From GCA-003244245 sp050700115 (lineage in GTDB: Bacteria > Actinomycetota > Actinomycetes > Mycobacteriales > Pseudonocardiaceae), in contig JBOHGG010000003.1 of NCBI GenBank assembly GCA_050700115.1, positions 124,001 to 188,000 of the forward strand: DNA of 64,000 nt, in the 5' to 3' direction. Under the pieces are notes generated by a model that searched no databases, had not been told where the DNA came from, and saw only the letters and a program-made list of their open reading frames with translations. The translations under genes and the position numbers were made by a program. This document shows, one piece after another, positions 25,356 through 33,542 of this stretch (its first letter is position 1; each line of letters starts with the position of its first letter).

Positions 25356-25899
25356 ACAGTCCCTCGGTGAGTACATCGACAGCCGAGCCACCTGGAACCT
25401 GTTCCGTCTAGAAACACTCGATCTCTACGACGTCAGCAGCAACGTTGACGCATACCACCGGTACGTCGAGGGCGAGGTGAAGCCGGACACCGACCGTAAG
25501 GAACCCTGGATGGAACAGATCCGCAGTGAGGTCGCCCGCGGTCTGCACACCTACCGGATACATGTAGTGCGCAGCCCGCTCAGCGACTACCTCCGTTACG
25601 AATGCGAGTGGGATTACGTATACAACGCCCGCGCGGGCGAGCACATCCGCATCCTCGACCTCGCCGAGCTGCCCAGGCCGGCAGACCTACTCGACGAGGA
25701 CTTCTGGCTGATCGACGACCGGGAGGTGCTACGCATGCACTACAGCGACGACGGGAAGTACGTCGGCGCTGAGGTAGCACCTGAGGAGGTACTGCCGCGA
25801 TACCTGGCAGCGAAGGAGGCGGCCTGGTCCGGCGCGATCGACTTCGCCGACTACTGGAAGGCGCATCCGGGATACTGGCGGGATCCATCGGCTGCCTGA
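25345..25899 (+). CDS. DUF6879 family protein
   Basis: 184 residues, rich in Trp, Tyr and acidic residues. FRLETLDLYDV near the start and HYSDDGKYVGAE near residue 135 match the DUF6879 pattern. No catalytic motif is known. ATG (MLDEQSLGEY) chosen over an in-frame TTG 6 nt upstream. Overlaps the preceding gene by 11 nt and is followed after 26 nt by the XRE/DUF5753 gene, so the three are probably one transcription unit. These proteins frequently accompany XRE/DUF5753 regulators, suggesting a shared regulatory role. Confidence 0.8.
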   Translation: MLDEQSLGEYIDSRATWNLFRLETLDLYDVSSNVDAYHRYVEGEVKPDTDRKEPWMEQIRSEVARGLHTYRIHVVRSPLSDYLRYECEWDYVYNARAGEHIRILDLAELPRPADLLDEDFWLIDDREVLRMHYSDDGKYVGAEVAPEEVLPRYLAAKEAAWSGAIDFADYWKAHPGYWRDPSAA

Positions 25900-25925
25900 C
25901 AAGCCGCTGCCTGACAAGGAACTAC

Positions 25926-26744
25926 GTGGACAACCCGAATCCGCTGTCGGCCACGCTGCGGCAACTCCGCGTGGAAGCCGGCCTGTCCGGGGCAGAGGCG
26001 GCCCGGCGCGCCGGGCTGACCCAGTCGAAGGTGAGCCGCGCCGAGACCGGCGCATTCTTGCCCACGGAGGACGACGTCAAGGCATTGTGCCGGGTTTACC
26101 GAGCGTCACCAGGTGCCCGACGCGAGCTACTTGACCTGACCCACGAACTTCGCGAGGGCACCACTTCGGCACGGGTGGTGCTGCAGCGGGGCGGCTGGTG
26201 GATGCAGCAGCGCATCGGCAAGCTGGAGACTGCGGCCGACCGGATCCGGAATTTCGCGCCAACAGTCGTCGTCGGCCTGCTGCAGACCGAGAACTACGTC
26301 GACGCGTTGCTCGGTAACTGGCTGTCCGGTGAGGATCGGACGCGCATGATCTCATCTCGGATGGAGCGCCAGCGCCTGCTGGACACCGACCGTGAGTTCA
26401 CCCTCGTTATGCCCGAGGGTGCGCTGCGCTGGAATATGGGCGGGGCGGCGGTGATGGTCGAGCAGTTGGATCGCCTAATACAGGAATCCCGGCGCCCGAA
26501 TGTGCGGTTGGGTATCATCGAGTGGACCACCCCGGCGAGGGTTCCCGCAATGCACGGCTTCACCATCTACGACTCGCGGGCTGTCCTGTTGGGAACGTTG
26601 ACCGCTACCGCGATCGTCACCGACCGGAACGACGTGCGCGACTACGAAGAGCACTGGACCGAGCTCCAAACGGTCGTCTCCTACAATGACGCCGCACGCT
26701 CCGCGATTAAGCGTGTTGCCGCCGACTACCGCAGCATTAAATAA
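25926..26744 (+). CDS. XRE-family regulator with DUF5753 domain
   Basis: 272 residues. The N-terminal helix-turn-helix (LRQLRVEAGLSGAEAARRAG, then LTQSKVSRAETG) spans about residues 8-60. The DUF5753 effector domain follows (VVGLLQTENYVDALL, MPEGALRWNMGG, RLGIIEWTTPARVPAMHGF). In streptomycetes such proteins control development and secondary metabolism. GTG start with AAGGA 5-6 nt upstream. It ends just ahead of the graspetide precursor and is the natural candidate to control it. Confidence 0.9.
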   Translation: MDNPNPLSATLRQLRVEAGLSGAEAARRAGLTQSKVSRAETGAFLPTEDDVKALCRVYRASPGARRELLDLTHELREGTTSARVVLQRGGWWMQQRIGKLETAADRIRNFAPTVVVGLLQTENYVDALLGNWLSGEDRTRMISSRMERQRLLDTDREFTLVMPEGALRWNMGGAAVMVEQLDRLIQESRRPNVRLGIIEWTTPARVPAMHGFTIYDSRAVLLGTLTATAIVTDRNDVRDYEEHWTELQTVVSYNDAARSAIKRVAADYRSIK

Positions 26745-26839
26745 CAGATAGTGAGGATGCAATGGGGAGATTCATACTTGTCTTCAGTCAACGCCACATC
26801 GCATCATCGGCAGCGGCGAAGAGAGGGAGCGAGGGATCT

Positions 26840-27109
26840 ATGCGTATTGTTCCCGGCAATGCCGGGACGGACGTGCTGTTTCCGGCCAGAGCGTTGCTGC
26901 CACTGAGTGCGCCGGGCGGCGGCCATCACCCATTACCCCACGTTCCAGGGGCCCGACGGCCGCTTATTGCCACTTTGGGTGTCGTTCCAGCGGAGGCGGG
27001 CAAGCATGACACGACCGCCACGCGCTGGACCGAGGACAAGGCGACCCAGAAGTCCCGCGATGGCGTGGTCGAGCCGGACACCGTGCCCATCACCCATACC
27101 GACACGTAA
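26840..27109 (+). CDS. Putative graspetide precursor peptide (TgmA-like), leader possibly frame-shifted
   Basis: 89 residues. The last 37 or so (EAGKHDTTATRWTED..., ending HTDT) are rich in Thr, Asp and Glu, as expected for a core cross-linked by side-chain esters; GKH followed by Thr-rich sequence resembles TgmA-type precursors. It contains one Asp-Gly (SRDG), a candidate aspartimide site. GAGGGA lies 5-8 nt before this ATG; an ATG 78 nt upstream (GAGG before it) is an alternative. Codons 23-50 use poor codons in this frame while the +1 frame there (VRRAAAITHYPTF) looks genuine. Directly precedes the ATP-grasp gene. Confidence 0.65.
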   Translation: MRIVPGNAGTDVLFPARALLPLSAPGGGHHPLPHVPGARRPLIATLGVVPAEAGKHDTTATRWTEDKATQKSRDGVVEPDTVPITHTDT

Positions 27110-27129
27110 GCGAAAGGGGGTCGGCGGCT

Positions 27130-28101
27130 GTGACTGCCGGCACCGTTCTTGTCCTCAGCGGGCCCGAGGACGCAACCGCCGATTCCGTTGTCGCGGAGCT
27201 GGTCGGGCTTGGTGCACCAATTGTACGCATGGATATTGGTGACTTCCCGTTGTGGATGGCCATGACGGCGTGTCTGACGCAGGGTACATGGCGCGGTGAA
27301 TTGATCAGCGCTGACCGAAGCGTCGATCTGGCGGAAGTGAAGTCGGTGTACTACCGTCGGCCGACCCGATTCACCTTTGAGGATGATATGTCCGACGCTG
27401 ACGCGGTCTTTGCCGGCGCAGAGGCTCAGTTCGGTGTCGGTGGGGTGCTGGCGGCATTGGAGGGTGTCCTGTGGGTGAACAATCCCGCCCAGGTAGCCTT
27501 CGCGGAGTACAAACCAGTGCAGTTGCGGGTGGCCGCGGATTGCGGATTGCACGTGCCGCGCACGCTCATCACGAACGATCACGGTGCGGCGCGGGAGTTC
27601 GCGGCAGCGGTTGGCGGCGAGATCGTCTGCAAGACGTTATCCTCTGTGGTGCTCAGCGAGGGCGGGCGGCCGCGCATCACCTACACCACACCGATCGACC
27701 CTGCCACCATCGATCCCTTGTCTCTGGCCGCGACTGCACATCTGCTGCAAGAGTGGGTACCCAAGAGCTACGACGCGCGGGTGACCATGGTTGGACACCG
27801 GCCGTTCGCAGTCGCGATACACGCCGACAACGACGCGGCACGGATCGACTGGCGGGTCGATTACGATGCGCTGACTTACGCGCCGCTCAACCCGCCTGAG
27901 CACATCATCACCGGGATGATACGTTATCTGCAATACTTTGCGCTGGAGTTCGGCGCGTTTGACTTCACCGTCACGCCACGCGGGGACTGGGTATTTCTAG
28001 AATGCAATCCCTCGGGGCAATGGCTGTGGCTCCAAGAACAAGCCGGCCTCCCGATCGCTGCCGCCCTGGCTGAACTTCTCGCCAAGGGATCAGATCAGTG
28101 A
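27130..28101 (+). CDS. ATP-grasp ribosomal peptide maturase (TgmB-type graspetide synthetase)
   Basis: 323 residues. MvdD/TgmB hallmarks: VYYRRPTRFTF near residue 76, NNPAQVAFAEYKPVQLRVA, an ATP-binding KTLSS, and the metal-binding end FDFTVTPRGDWVFLECNPSG. These enzymes phosphorylate Asp/Glu side chains of a precursor and let Thr/Ser (ester) or Lys (amide) attack, making macrocycles. GTG start behind GGGGG. It lies 20 nt after the precursor and overlaps the methyltransferase gene by 4 nt (GTGA). Assignment to the methyltransferase-associated subgroup follows from that neighbour. Confidence 0.93.
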   Translation: MTAGTVLVLSGPEDATADSVVAELVGLGAPIVRMDIGDFPLWMAMTACLTQGTWRGELISADRSVDLAEVKSVYYRRPTRFTFEDDMSDADAVFAGAEAQFGVGGVLAALEGVLWVNNPAQVAFAEYKPVQLRVAADCGLHVPRTLITNDHGAAREFAAAVGGEIVCKTLSSVVLSEGGRPRITYTTPIDPATIDPLSLAATAHLLQEWVPKSYDARVTMVGHRPFAVAIHADNDAARIDWRVDYDALTYAPLNPPEHIITGMIRYLQYFALEFGAFDFTVTPRGDWVFLECNPSGQWLWLQEQAGLPIAAALAELLAKGSDQ

Positions 28102-29267
28102 CCGGCTGGCAGGGCAAGGCGCGCGAACTCACGCAACAACTCACCGACGCGGGCATGCTTGATCCGAGCTGGCACGCAGCATTCGAGAACACTCCACGGC
28201 ACATTTTCGTTCCACGCTTCTACCGCCACGACATGACGGTGCTCGACGGTTCAAATCCAGCGCATCACCGGGAATGGCTCGACGCTGTCTACAGCGACGA
28301 CTCCCTGCCTACCCGCTATGCCCCCGTTCCGGGCACCGACCTGATGTGGCCCACCAGCTCCTCCACGAAACCGAGCCTCATGGCCCGCATGCTCACCCTG
28401 CTCGACGTTCGCAGCGGGCATCGGGTGATGGAGATCGGCACCGGAACCGGCTACAACACCGCGCTGCTGTGCCACCGGCTCGGAGACGGCAAAGTCACCA
28501 GCATCGACATCGACCCCGATCTGGTCTCGACCGCCGACACTCGCCTCGCCGAACTCGGGCACCACCCCACTCTGGTCACTGGTGACGGGGTGCACGGGAT
28601 ACCCGACGCCGCGCCGTTCGATCGGATCATCGCGACCTGCGCGGTACCGGCAGTCCCCGGCCAGTGGATCACCCAGCTCCGCGAAGGCGGCATCATCGTC
28701 ACCGACTTGCGAGGCGGCATCTCCAGCAACCTCACCGTCTTCCACAAGATCAACCCGGCGACCGTCGAAGGCCACGTCCTGACCACCCCCGGGCACTTCA
28801 TGTGGCTGCGACCCCGCGTCGACAACCCCCTGCGCAACGGCGACGAGTTCGTCACCATCGTTGACCGAGACGACGCGACCCAGCGACTCACACAGCTCGA
28901 CCCCGGTGTGCTCGACCACCCGGACCTGAGGTTCCTTCTGCAGCTGCGCGAACCCACCCTTCAGGCGGTCTGGCGCGTGATCCGCGACGGCACAGAGCTG
29001 CTGTGCGTCCAAGCCCGCGACGGCGCCTGGGCCGAAGCCGACGTCACCGAACGGCACGGACAGCACACCGTGACACAAGGCGGACCGCGACGAGTCTGGG
29101 ACCGTATCGAGCACATCGCCACAGTCTGGTCCCAACTCGGCCGACCATCCGCCGACCGCTTCGGCCTGACCGTGATCACAGACCAGCAGCGGCTGTGGCT
29201 CGATACGCCGGAATCAGCGGGTTGGTGGTCGTTTACGACGCCGCCAGGGCGGGTTGGTAGCCCTTGA
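28098..29267 (+). CDS. PIMT-like methyltransferase of the ATP-grasp peptide system (TgmC-type)
   Basis: 389 residues. The N-terminal two thirds are a protein L-isoaspartate O-methyltransferase-like fold: PSLMARMLTLLDV, VMEIGTGTGYNTALL (SAM motif I), VTSIDIDPDLV (motif II) and DRIIATCAVPAVPGQW. The C-terminal 150 residues are an extension seen in the graspetide-associated subfamily. In fuscimiditide-type pathways such enzymes methylate a core Asp, which then closes to an aspartimide. The GTG start overlaps the ATP-grasp stop. It ends 11 nt from the convergent hydrolase gene. Confidence 0.92.
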   Translation: MTGWQGKARELTQQLTDAGMLDPSWHAAFENTPRHIFVPRFYRHDMTVLDGSNPAHHREWLDAVYSDDSLPTRYAPVPGTDLMWPTSSSTKPSLMARMLTLLDVRSGHRVMEIGTGTGYNTALLCHRLGDGKVTSIDIDPDLVSTADTRLAELGHHPTLVTGDGVHGIPDAAPFDRIIATCAVPAVPGQWITQLREGGIIVTDLRGGISSNLTVFHKINPATVEGHVLTTPGHFMWLRPRVDNPLRNGDEFVTIVDRDDATQRLTQLDPGVLDHPDLRFLLQLREPTLQAVWRVIRDGTELLCVQARDGAWAEADVTERHGQHTVTQGGPRRVWDRIEHIATVWSQLGRPSADRFGLTVITDQQRLWLDTPESAGWWSFTTPPGRVGSP

Positions 29268-29278
29268 AGGGCACCAGT

Positions 29279-29968
29279 TCACAGCCCTCGGGGTCTGCCG
29301 GGTGCGGCGAGGCCGTGCAGGAATGGGTTGCTCGCGCGTTCTCGACCGATGGTGGTGTGGGGCCCATGGCCGGGTAGCACGATGGTCTCATCATCCAGCA
29401 CGAGGATCTTGTTCCGTAGCGAGGCGAGAATCTGCTCGTGGTCACCGCCGGGTAGGTCGGTTCGGCCGATCGAGCCGGCGAACAGGGTATCACCGGAGAC
29501 CAGCAGGCCCGATCCGTCGCCGGTTGCCGAACGGAACGTCACCGATCCTCGGGTGTGGCCCGGAGTGTGGTCGACCGTGAATGTCAGCCCGGCCAGCTCC
29601 AAGGACGTCCCGTCGTCGAGCGTGCGCACCTCACGTGGCTCGCGGAGCTGGACTCGCCCACCGAAGAACTGCCGCGCGTCGGCGGACAGCGCACGCATCG
29701 GGTCGGACAGCAGCACGCGGTCCTCGGGGTGGATCCAGGCCGGGATGTCATGGCCGTCGCATACCGGAGTCACGGCGAAAATGTGATCAAAATGCCCATG
29801 GGTGAGCAGCACCGCCACCGGATCGAGTCGGTGCTGACGTAACACCTCGTCCAGCGGCTCCTCCGCACCCTCCCCGGGGTCGACCACCACGCACGGGCCG
29901 CCCGCCTCGGCAGCAAGTACGAAGCAGTTGGCTTGGAAGGAGCCGGTGGGGAAACCTGCGACGAGCAC
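29279..29968 (-). CDS. Metallo-beta-lactamase-fold hydrolase, glyoxalase II-like (Rv2581c-type)
   Basis: 229 residues. THGHFDH (about residues 56-62) is the zinc-binding HxHxDH motif; DHTPGHTRGS, SGDTLFAGSIGRTD and PGHGPHT supply the remaining ligands. Typical substrates are glutathione- or mycothiol-derived thioesters; none is proven here. GTG start with AGAGG 6-7 nt upstream. Context (before ppiB, rel, apt) is the same as in mycobacteria. Cytoplasmic. Confidence 0.9.
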   Translation of the reverse strand: MLVAGFPTGSFQANCFVLAAEAGGPCVVVDPGEGAEEPLDEVLRQHRLDPVAVLLTHGHFDHIFAVTPVCDGHDIPAWIHPEDRVLLSDPMRALSADARQFFGGRVQLREPREVRTLDDGTSLELAGLTFTVDHTPGHTRGSVTFRSATGDGSGLLVSGDTLFAGSIGRTDLPGGDHEQILASLRNKILVLDDETIVLPGHGPHTTIGRERASNPFLHGLAAPGRPRGL

Positions 29969-30087
29969 GGTGATCCTCTTCCATGACGGAGATGGGGATT
30001 CGCCTTCAGCCTAGGGGAGCGCGCCTCAGGGAGGCTGACGTCCGGCTCACCCACGACCCACCTAGACTGCGCGACGACCGTTTTCCC

Positions 30088-30130
30088 AGTCACAGTTGCC
30101 CAGCCAAGTCACAGTTGCCCCAGTCACAGG
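30088..30130. repeat. Short direct repeats upstream of ppiB
   Basis: AGTCACAGTTGCCC occurs twice (first base at 30088 and 30107) with a third partial copy (AGTCACAGG) running into the Shine-Dalgarno of the peptidyl-prolyl isomerase gene. The spacings are 19 and 15 nt. Could be a regulator site or replication slippage. Confidence 0.5.
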
Positions 30131-30137
30131 AGTTCTG

Positions 30138-31016
30138 GTGCCCACGAACGAGAAGCGCCGCGAGGCAGCCAAGCGCAAACTGGACCGCCAGCTCGCCCGC
30201 CGCGCGGAACGGGCCAAGGCGCGCCGCCGGTACGCGGTGGCGGGGAGCGCGGCCGCGGTGGTGCTGGTCGTCGGTATCGTCGTACTGATCGTGTCACTAG
30301 GCGGCCGTGACCAGACAGTCAACACCGCCGCGAAGCCCACGCCCCCAGCCACGCCCGCCACCACGGGCCCCGCTGACAAGCCGCAACCAGCCAGCAAGAT
30401 CGCCGACCCGCCGACCCGGCCGCAGCCGCTGCCCGCCTCGGTCGATTGCCAGTACCCGGCCGCCGAGCAGACCCCAGCCAAGCCGGTCAGCCTCCCACCG
30501 GCCGGTCCCACCACGACCCAGGGCACAGTGTCCGCGACCTTGCAGACCTCGTCCGGCCCGATCGGCCTCACCCTGGACCGGGCGCTTGCCCCGTGCACCG
30601 TGAACAGCTTCGTCAGCCTGGCCAAACAAGGCTTCTACTCCGACAGCCCGTGCCACCGGCTGGTCACCAACCCCGGGCTGCAGGTGCTGCAGTGCGGCGA
30701 CCCGACCGGTTCCGGCTCCGGCGGACCCGGGTACACCATCCCCGATGAGGTATTCCCGGAGCTGACCTACGGGCGCGGATACATCGCGATGGCCAACACC
30801 GGCCAGCCCGACAGCGGCGGCAGCCAGTTCTTCTTGATCTACGGCCCGACCCAGCTGCCGCCCGACTACACCGTCTTCGCCACGATCTCCCCGGAGGGCC
30901 TCGAGGTTATCGACCAGATAGCCCGGGCCGGTGACGATGGTTCACTGCAACCATCCCCTGGTGGCGGCAGGCCCAAGGCGCCGATCACGATCACGTCCGT
31001 CGACATCGCGGCCTAG
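30138..31016 (+). CDS. ppiB: Membrane-anchored cyclophilin-type peptidyl-prolyl isomerase
   Basis: 292 residues. A basic, coiled N-terminus (NEKRREAAKRKLDRQLARRA) precedes one membrane segment (about 36-55), a Pro/Ala/Thr-rich linker, and a cyclophilin domain (about 130-290). CHRLVTNPGLQVLQCGDPTG aligns with the canonical FHR...QGGDPTG; Arg is kept and Phe is replaced by Cys. The domain is therefore outside the membrane and should help fold exported proteins. GTG start with AGGAG 5 nt upstream. Its position matches Rv2582. Confidence 0.88.
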   Translation: MPTNEKRREAAKRKLDRQLARRAERAKARRRYAVAGSAAAVVLVVGIVVLIVSLGGRDQTVNTAAKPTPPATPATTGPADKPQPASKIADPPTRPQPLPASVDCQYPAAEQTPAKPVSLPPAGPTTTQGTVSATLQTSSGPIGLTLDRALAPCTVNSFVSLAKQGFYSDSPCHRLVTNPGLQVLQCGDPTGSGSGGPGYTIPDEVFPELTYGRGYIAMANTGQPDSGGSQFFLIYGPTQLPPDYTVFATISPEGLEVIDQIARAGDDGSLQPSPGGGRPKAPITITSVDIAA

Positions 31017-31052
31017 ATGCGTCTCTCGCGGATCTTCGACCAGCCCTGGTGT

Positions 31053-31114
31053 TCCCGAACTCGACAGCAGTGCTGTTCAAGGTCGGCTTAACAGCTCCGC
31101 TGTCGAGTTCGGGA
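31053..31114. terminator. Bidirectional terminator-like inverted repeat between ppiB and rel
   Basis: Two 25-nt arms (TCCCGAACTCGACAGCAGTG... and its near-complement) with only two mismatches flank a 12-nt loop, between convergent genes. No U-tract follows, as is common in actinobacteria. A strong stem suggests it stops transcription in both directions. Confidence 0.8.
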
Positions 31115-31132
31115 GACCGAGAGCATCCAAGA

Positions 31133-33448
31133 TCAATTCGACGACGTGACCCGGTAGACGTCGTAGACGCCCTCGATGTTGCGCACCGCACCGAGCACGT
31201 GCCCGAGGTGTTTGGGGTCACCCATCTCGAAGGAGAAGCGGCTCACCGCCACCCGGTCCCGGGTGGTGGTCACGGAGGCGGACAGGATGTTCACCCGCTC
31301 GTCGGCGAGCACCTTGGTGACGTCGGACAGCAGCCGGTGCCGGTCCAGCGCCTCCACCTGGATCCCGACCAGGAACATCGACGAGGACGACGGGGCCCAC
31401 TCCACGTCGACCAGCCGCTCGGGCTGGGCCCGCAGCGACTCGGAATTGGTGCAGTCGGTGCGGTGCACGCTGACCCCGCCGCCGCGGGTGACGAACCCCA
31501 GGATCTCGTCGCCGGGGACCGGTGTGCAGCAGCGGGCGAGCTTGGCGTAGATGTCCCCGGCGCCACTCACTCGCACGCCGGAGTCGCCGGTCTCACGGCG
31601 GCGCTGGACTGTGGAGGGGGTGGCCCGCTCGGCAAGCACCTCCTCGGCGCCTTCCTCACCGCCCAGCAGCGCGACGAGGCGCTGGACCACGTGGCGCGAC
31701 GAGGCGTGATGCTCACCGACGGCGGCATATAGGCCGCTGACGTCGGGATAGTGCAGCTCTCGGGACACCGCGACCATCGACTCAGCGGACACCAGCCGCT
31801 GCACCGGCAGCCCAACCCGGCGCAGTTCCTTGGCGATGTCGTCCTTGCCGGCGTCGATTGCCTCCTCGCGCCGCTCCTTGGCGAACCATTGCCTGATCTT
31901 GGCCCGGGCCCGTGGCGAGGCGACGAAGGACAGCCAGTCCCGGCTGGGGCCGGAACCCTCGGCCTTCGAGGTGAAGATCTCGACGACCTCGCCGTTCTCC
32001 AACTGCCGCTCCAGCGCGACGAGCCGGCCGTTGACCCGCGCACCGATGCAGCGGTTACCGACCTGCGTGTGCACCGCGTAGGCGAAGTCGACCGGCGTGG
32101 AACCTGCGGGCAATGTGATGACGTCGCCCTTGGGGGTGAAGACGAAGATCTCCCGAGTCGCCAGGTCATAGCGCAGCGATTCGAGGAACTCACCGGGGTC
32201 GGCGGCTTCCCGCTGCCAGTCCAGCAGCTGGCGCATCCACGCCATCTCATCAACATCCACGGTCCCGTTGTGGGTACCGCGGGTCTCCTTGTACCGCCAA
32301 TGTGCGGCGATGCCGTACTCCGCGGTTCGGTGCATCTCGGCGGTGCGGATCTGCACCTCCAGCGGCTTGCCGTCCGGCCCGATCACCGTGGTGTGCAGCG
32401 ACTGGTAGACCCCGAACCGGGGTTGCGCGACGTAGTCCTTGAAGCGACCGGGCATCGGCTGCCACACCGAGTGCACCACACCGACCACGGCATAGCAGTC
32501 GCGCACGTCGTCAACCAGGATCCGTACCCCGACCAAGTCGTGGATGTCGTCGAAATCGCGACCGCGCACGATCATCTTCTGGTAGATCGAGTAGTAGTGC
32601 TTGGGCCTGCCCTCGACGGTGGCGGTGATCCGCGAACCGGACAGCTGCGTGGAGACCTCGTCGATCACGGTCCGCAGGTAGGTGTCGCGTGACGGCGCCC
32701 GGTCGGCCACCAGCCGTACGATTTCGTCGTACCTCTTCGGGTGCAGGATCGCGAAGGAAAGGTCCTCCAGCTCCCACTTGATGGTGGCCATGCCCAGCCG
32801 GTGGGCCAGCGGAGCGAGTACCTCGAGGGTCTCCTTAGCCTTGCGGGCCTGCTGCTCCGGTGGCAGGAAACGCATGGTTCGCATGTTGTGCAACCGGTCC
32901 GCCAGCTTGATCACCAGCACCCGCGGGTCGCGCGCCATCGCGATGACCATCTTGCGAATGGTCTCGGCCTCGGCGGCGGCGCCGAGCTTGACCTTGTCAA
33001 GCTTGGTGACGCCGTCGACGAGGTGCGCAACCTCGTCACCGAAGTCCTTGGTGAGGTGCGACAGCGTGTAGTCGGTGTCCTCCACGGTGTCGTGGAGTAG
33101 CGCGGCTACCAGCGTGGTGGTGTCCATCCCCAGCTCGGCGAGGATCGTCGAGACCGCCAACGGATGGGTGATGTACGGGTCACCGGACTTGCGATGCTGC
33201 TGGGAGTGCTTCTCCTCGGCGACGTCGTAGGCTCGTTGCAGCAATGCGAGGTCAGCATTGGGATGCAGCTCCCGGTGCACAGCGGCGAGCGGTTCCAGCA
33301 CCTGTCTGACCGGGCCGGGTCGCTGCGCGGTGATCCGGCGGGCGAGCCGCGCCCGCACCCGCCGAGTCGCCGATGGCAACCGCGCGGCGACCGTGACCGG
33401 GTCCGGGCCGGCCAGCGAGGCAGCGGTGCGCTGCAGGTCCTGGCTCAA
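31133..33448 (-). CDS. rel: Bifunctional (p)ppGpp synthetase/hydrolase (Rel)
   Basis: 771 residues, the usual length. In order: HD hydrolase domain (HDTVEDTDYTLSHL, then KLADRLHNMRTM), synthetase domain (DLVGVRILVDDVRDCY, FKDYVAQPRFGVYQSLHT), TGS domain (VFTPKGDVITLPAGSTPVDFAY), helical/zinc-finger region (ARCCTPVPGDEILGFVTRG) and a C-terminal ACT domain. Both catalytic sites look intact, as expected for the single long RSH of actinobacteria. TTG start with GGGAG 7 nt upstream. Downstream of apt, as in mycobacteria. Confidence 0.97.
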   Translation of the reverse strand: MSQDLQRTAASLAGPDPVTVAARLPSATRRVRARLARRITAQRPGPVRQVLEPLAAVHRELHPNADLALLQRAYDVAEEKHSQQHRKSGDPYITHPLAVSTILAELGMDTTTLVAALLHDTVEDTDYTLSHLTKDFGDEVAHLVDGVTKLDKVKLGAAAEAETIRKMVIAMARDPRVLVIKLADRLHNMRTMRFLPPEQQARKAKETLEVLAPLAHRLGMATIKWELEDLSFAILHPKRYDEIVRLVADRAPSRDTYLRTVIDEVSTQLSGSRITATVEGRPKHYYSIYQKMIVRGRDFDDIHDLVGVRILVDDVRDCYAVVGVVHSVWQPMPGRFKDYVAQPRFGVYQSLHTTVIGPDGKPLEVQIRTAEMHRTAEYGIAAHWRYKETRGTHNGTVDVDEMAWMRQLLDWQREAADPGEFLESLRYDLATREIFVFTPKGDVITLPAGSTPVDFAYAVHTQVGNRCIGARVNGRLVALERQLENGEVVEIFTSKAEGSGPSRDWLSFVASPRARAKIRQWFAKERREEAIDAGKDDIAKELRRVGLPVQRLVSAESMVAVSRELHYPDVSGLYAAVGEHHASSRHVVQRLVALLGGEEGAEEVLAERATPSTVQRRRETGDSGVRVSGAGDIYAKLARCCTPVPGDEILGFVTRGGGVSVHRTDCTNSESLRAQPERLVDVEWAPSSSSMFLVGIQVEALDRHRLLSDVTKVLADERVNILSASVTTTRDRVAVSRFSFEMGDPKHLGHVLGAVRNIEGVYDVYRVTSSN

Positions 33449-33542
33449 GCGCGATCTCCCGCCACGTGGTAACCGATCAGGTATACAGCGTACCGCCGCG
33501 TTCCGGGCGGGATCTGCAGCACCGGGAGAATCTTGTGACTGG

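Noticed and set aside
26762..26839. Upstream ATG of the graspetide precursor as the preferred start
   Set aside because: Kept only as an alternative: the added 26 residues have poor codon usage, and the ATG at 26840 has a better placed GAGGGA.
29258..29270. GCCCTT-G-AAGGGC palindrome at the end of the methyltransferase gene as a terminator
   Set aside because: Six pairs around one base cannot form a stable hairpin loop and no further stem flanks it.
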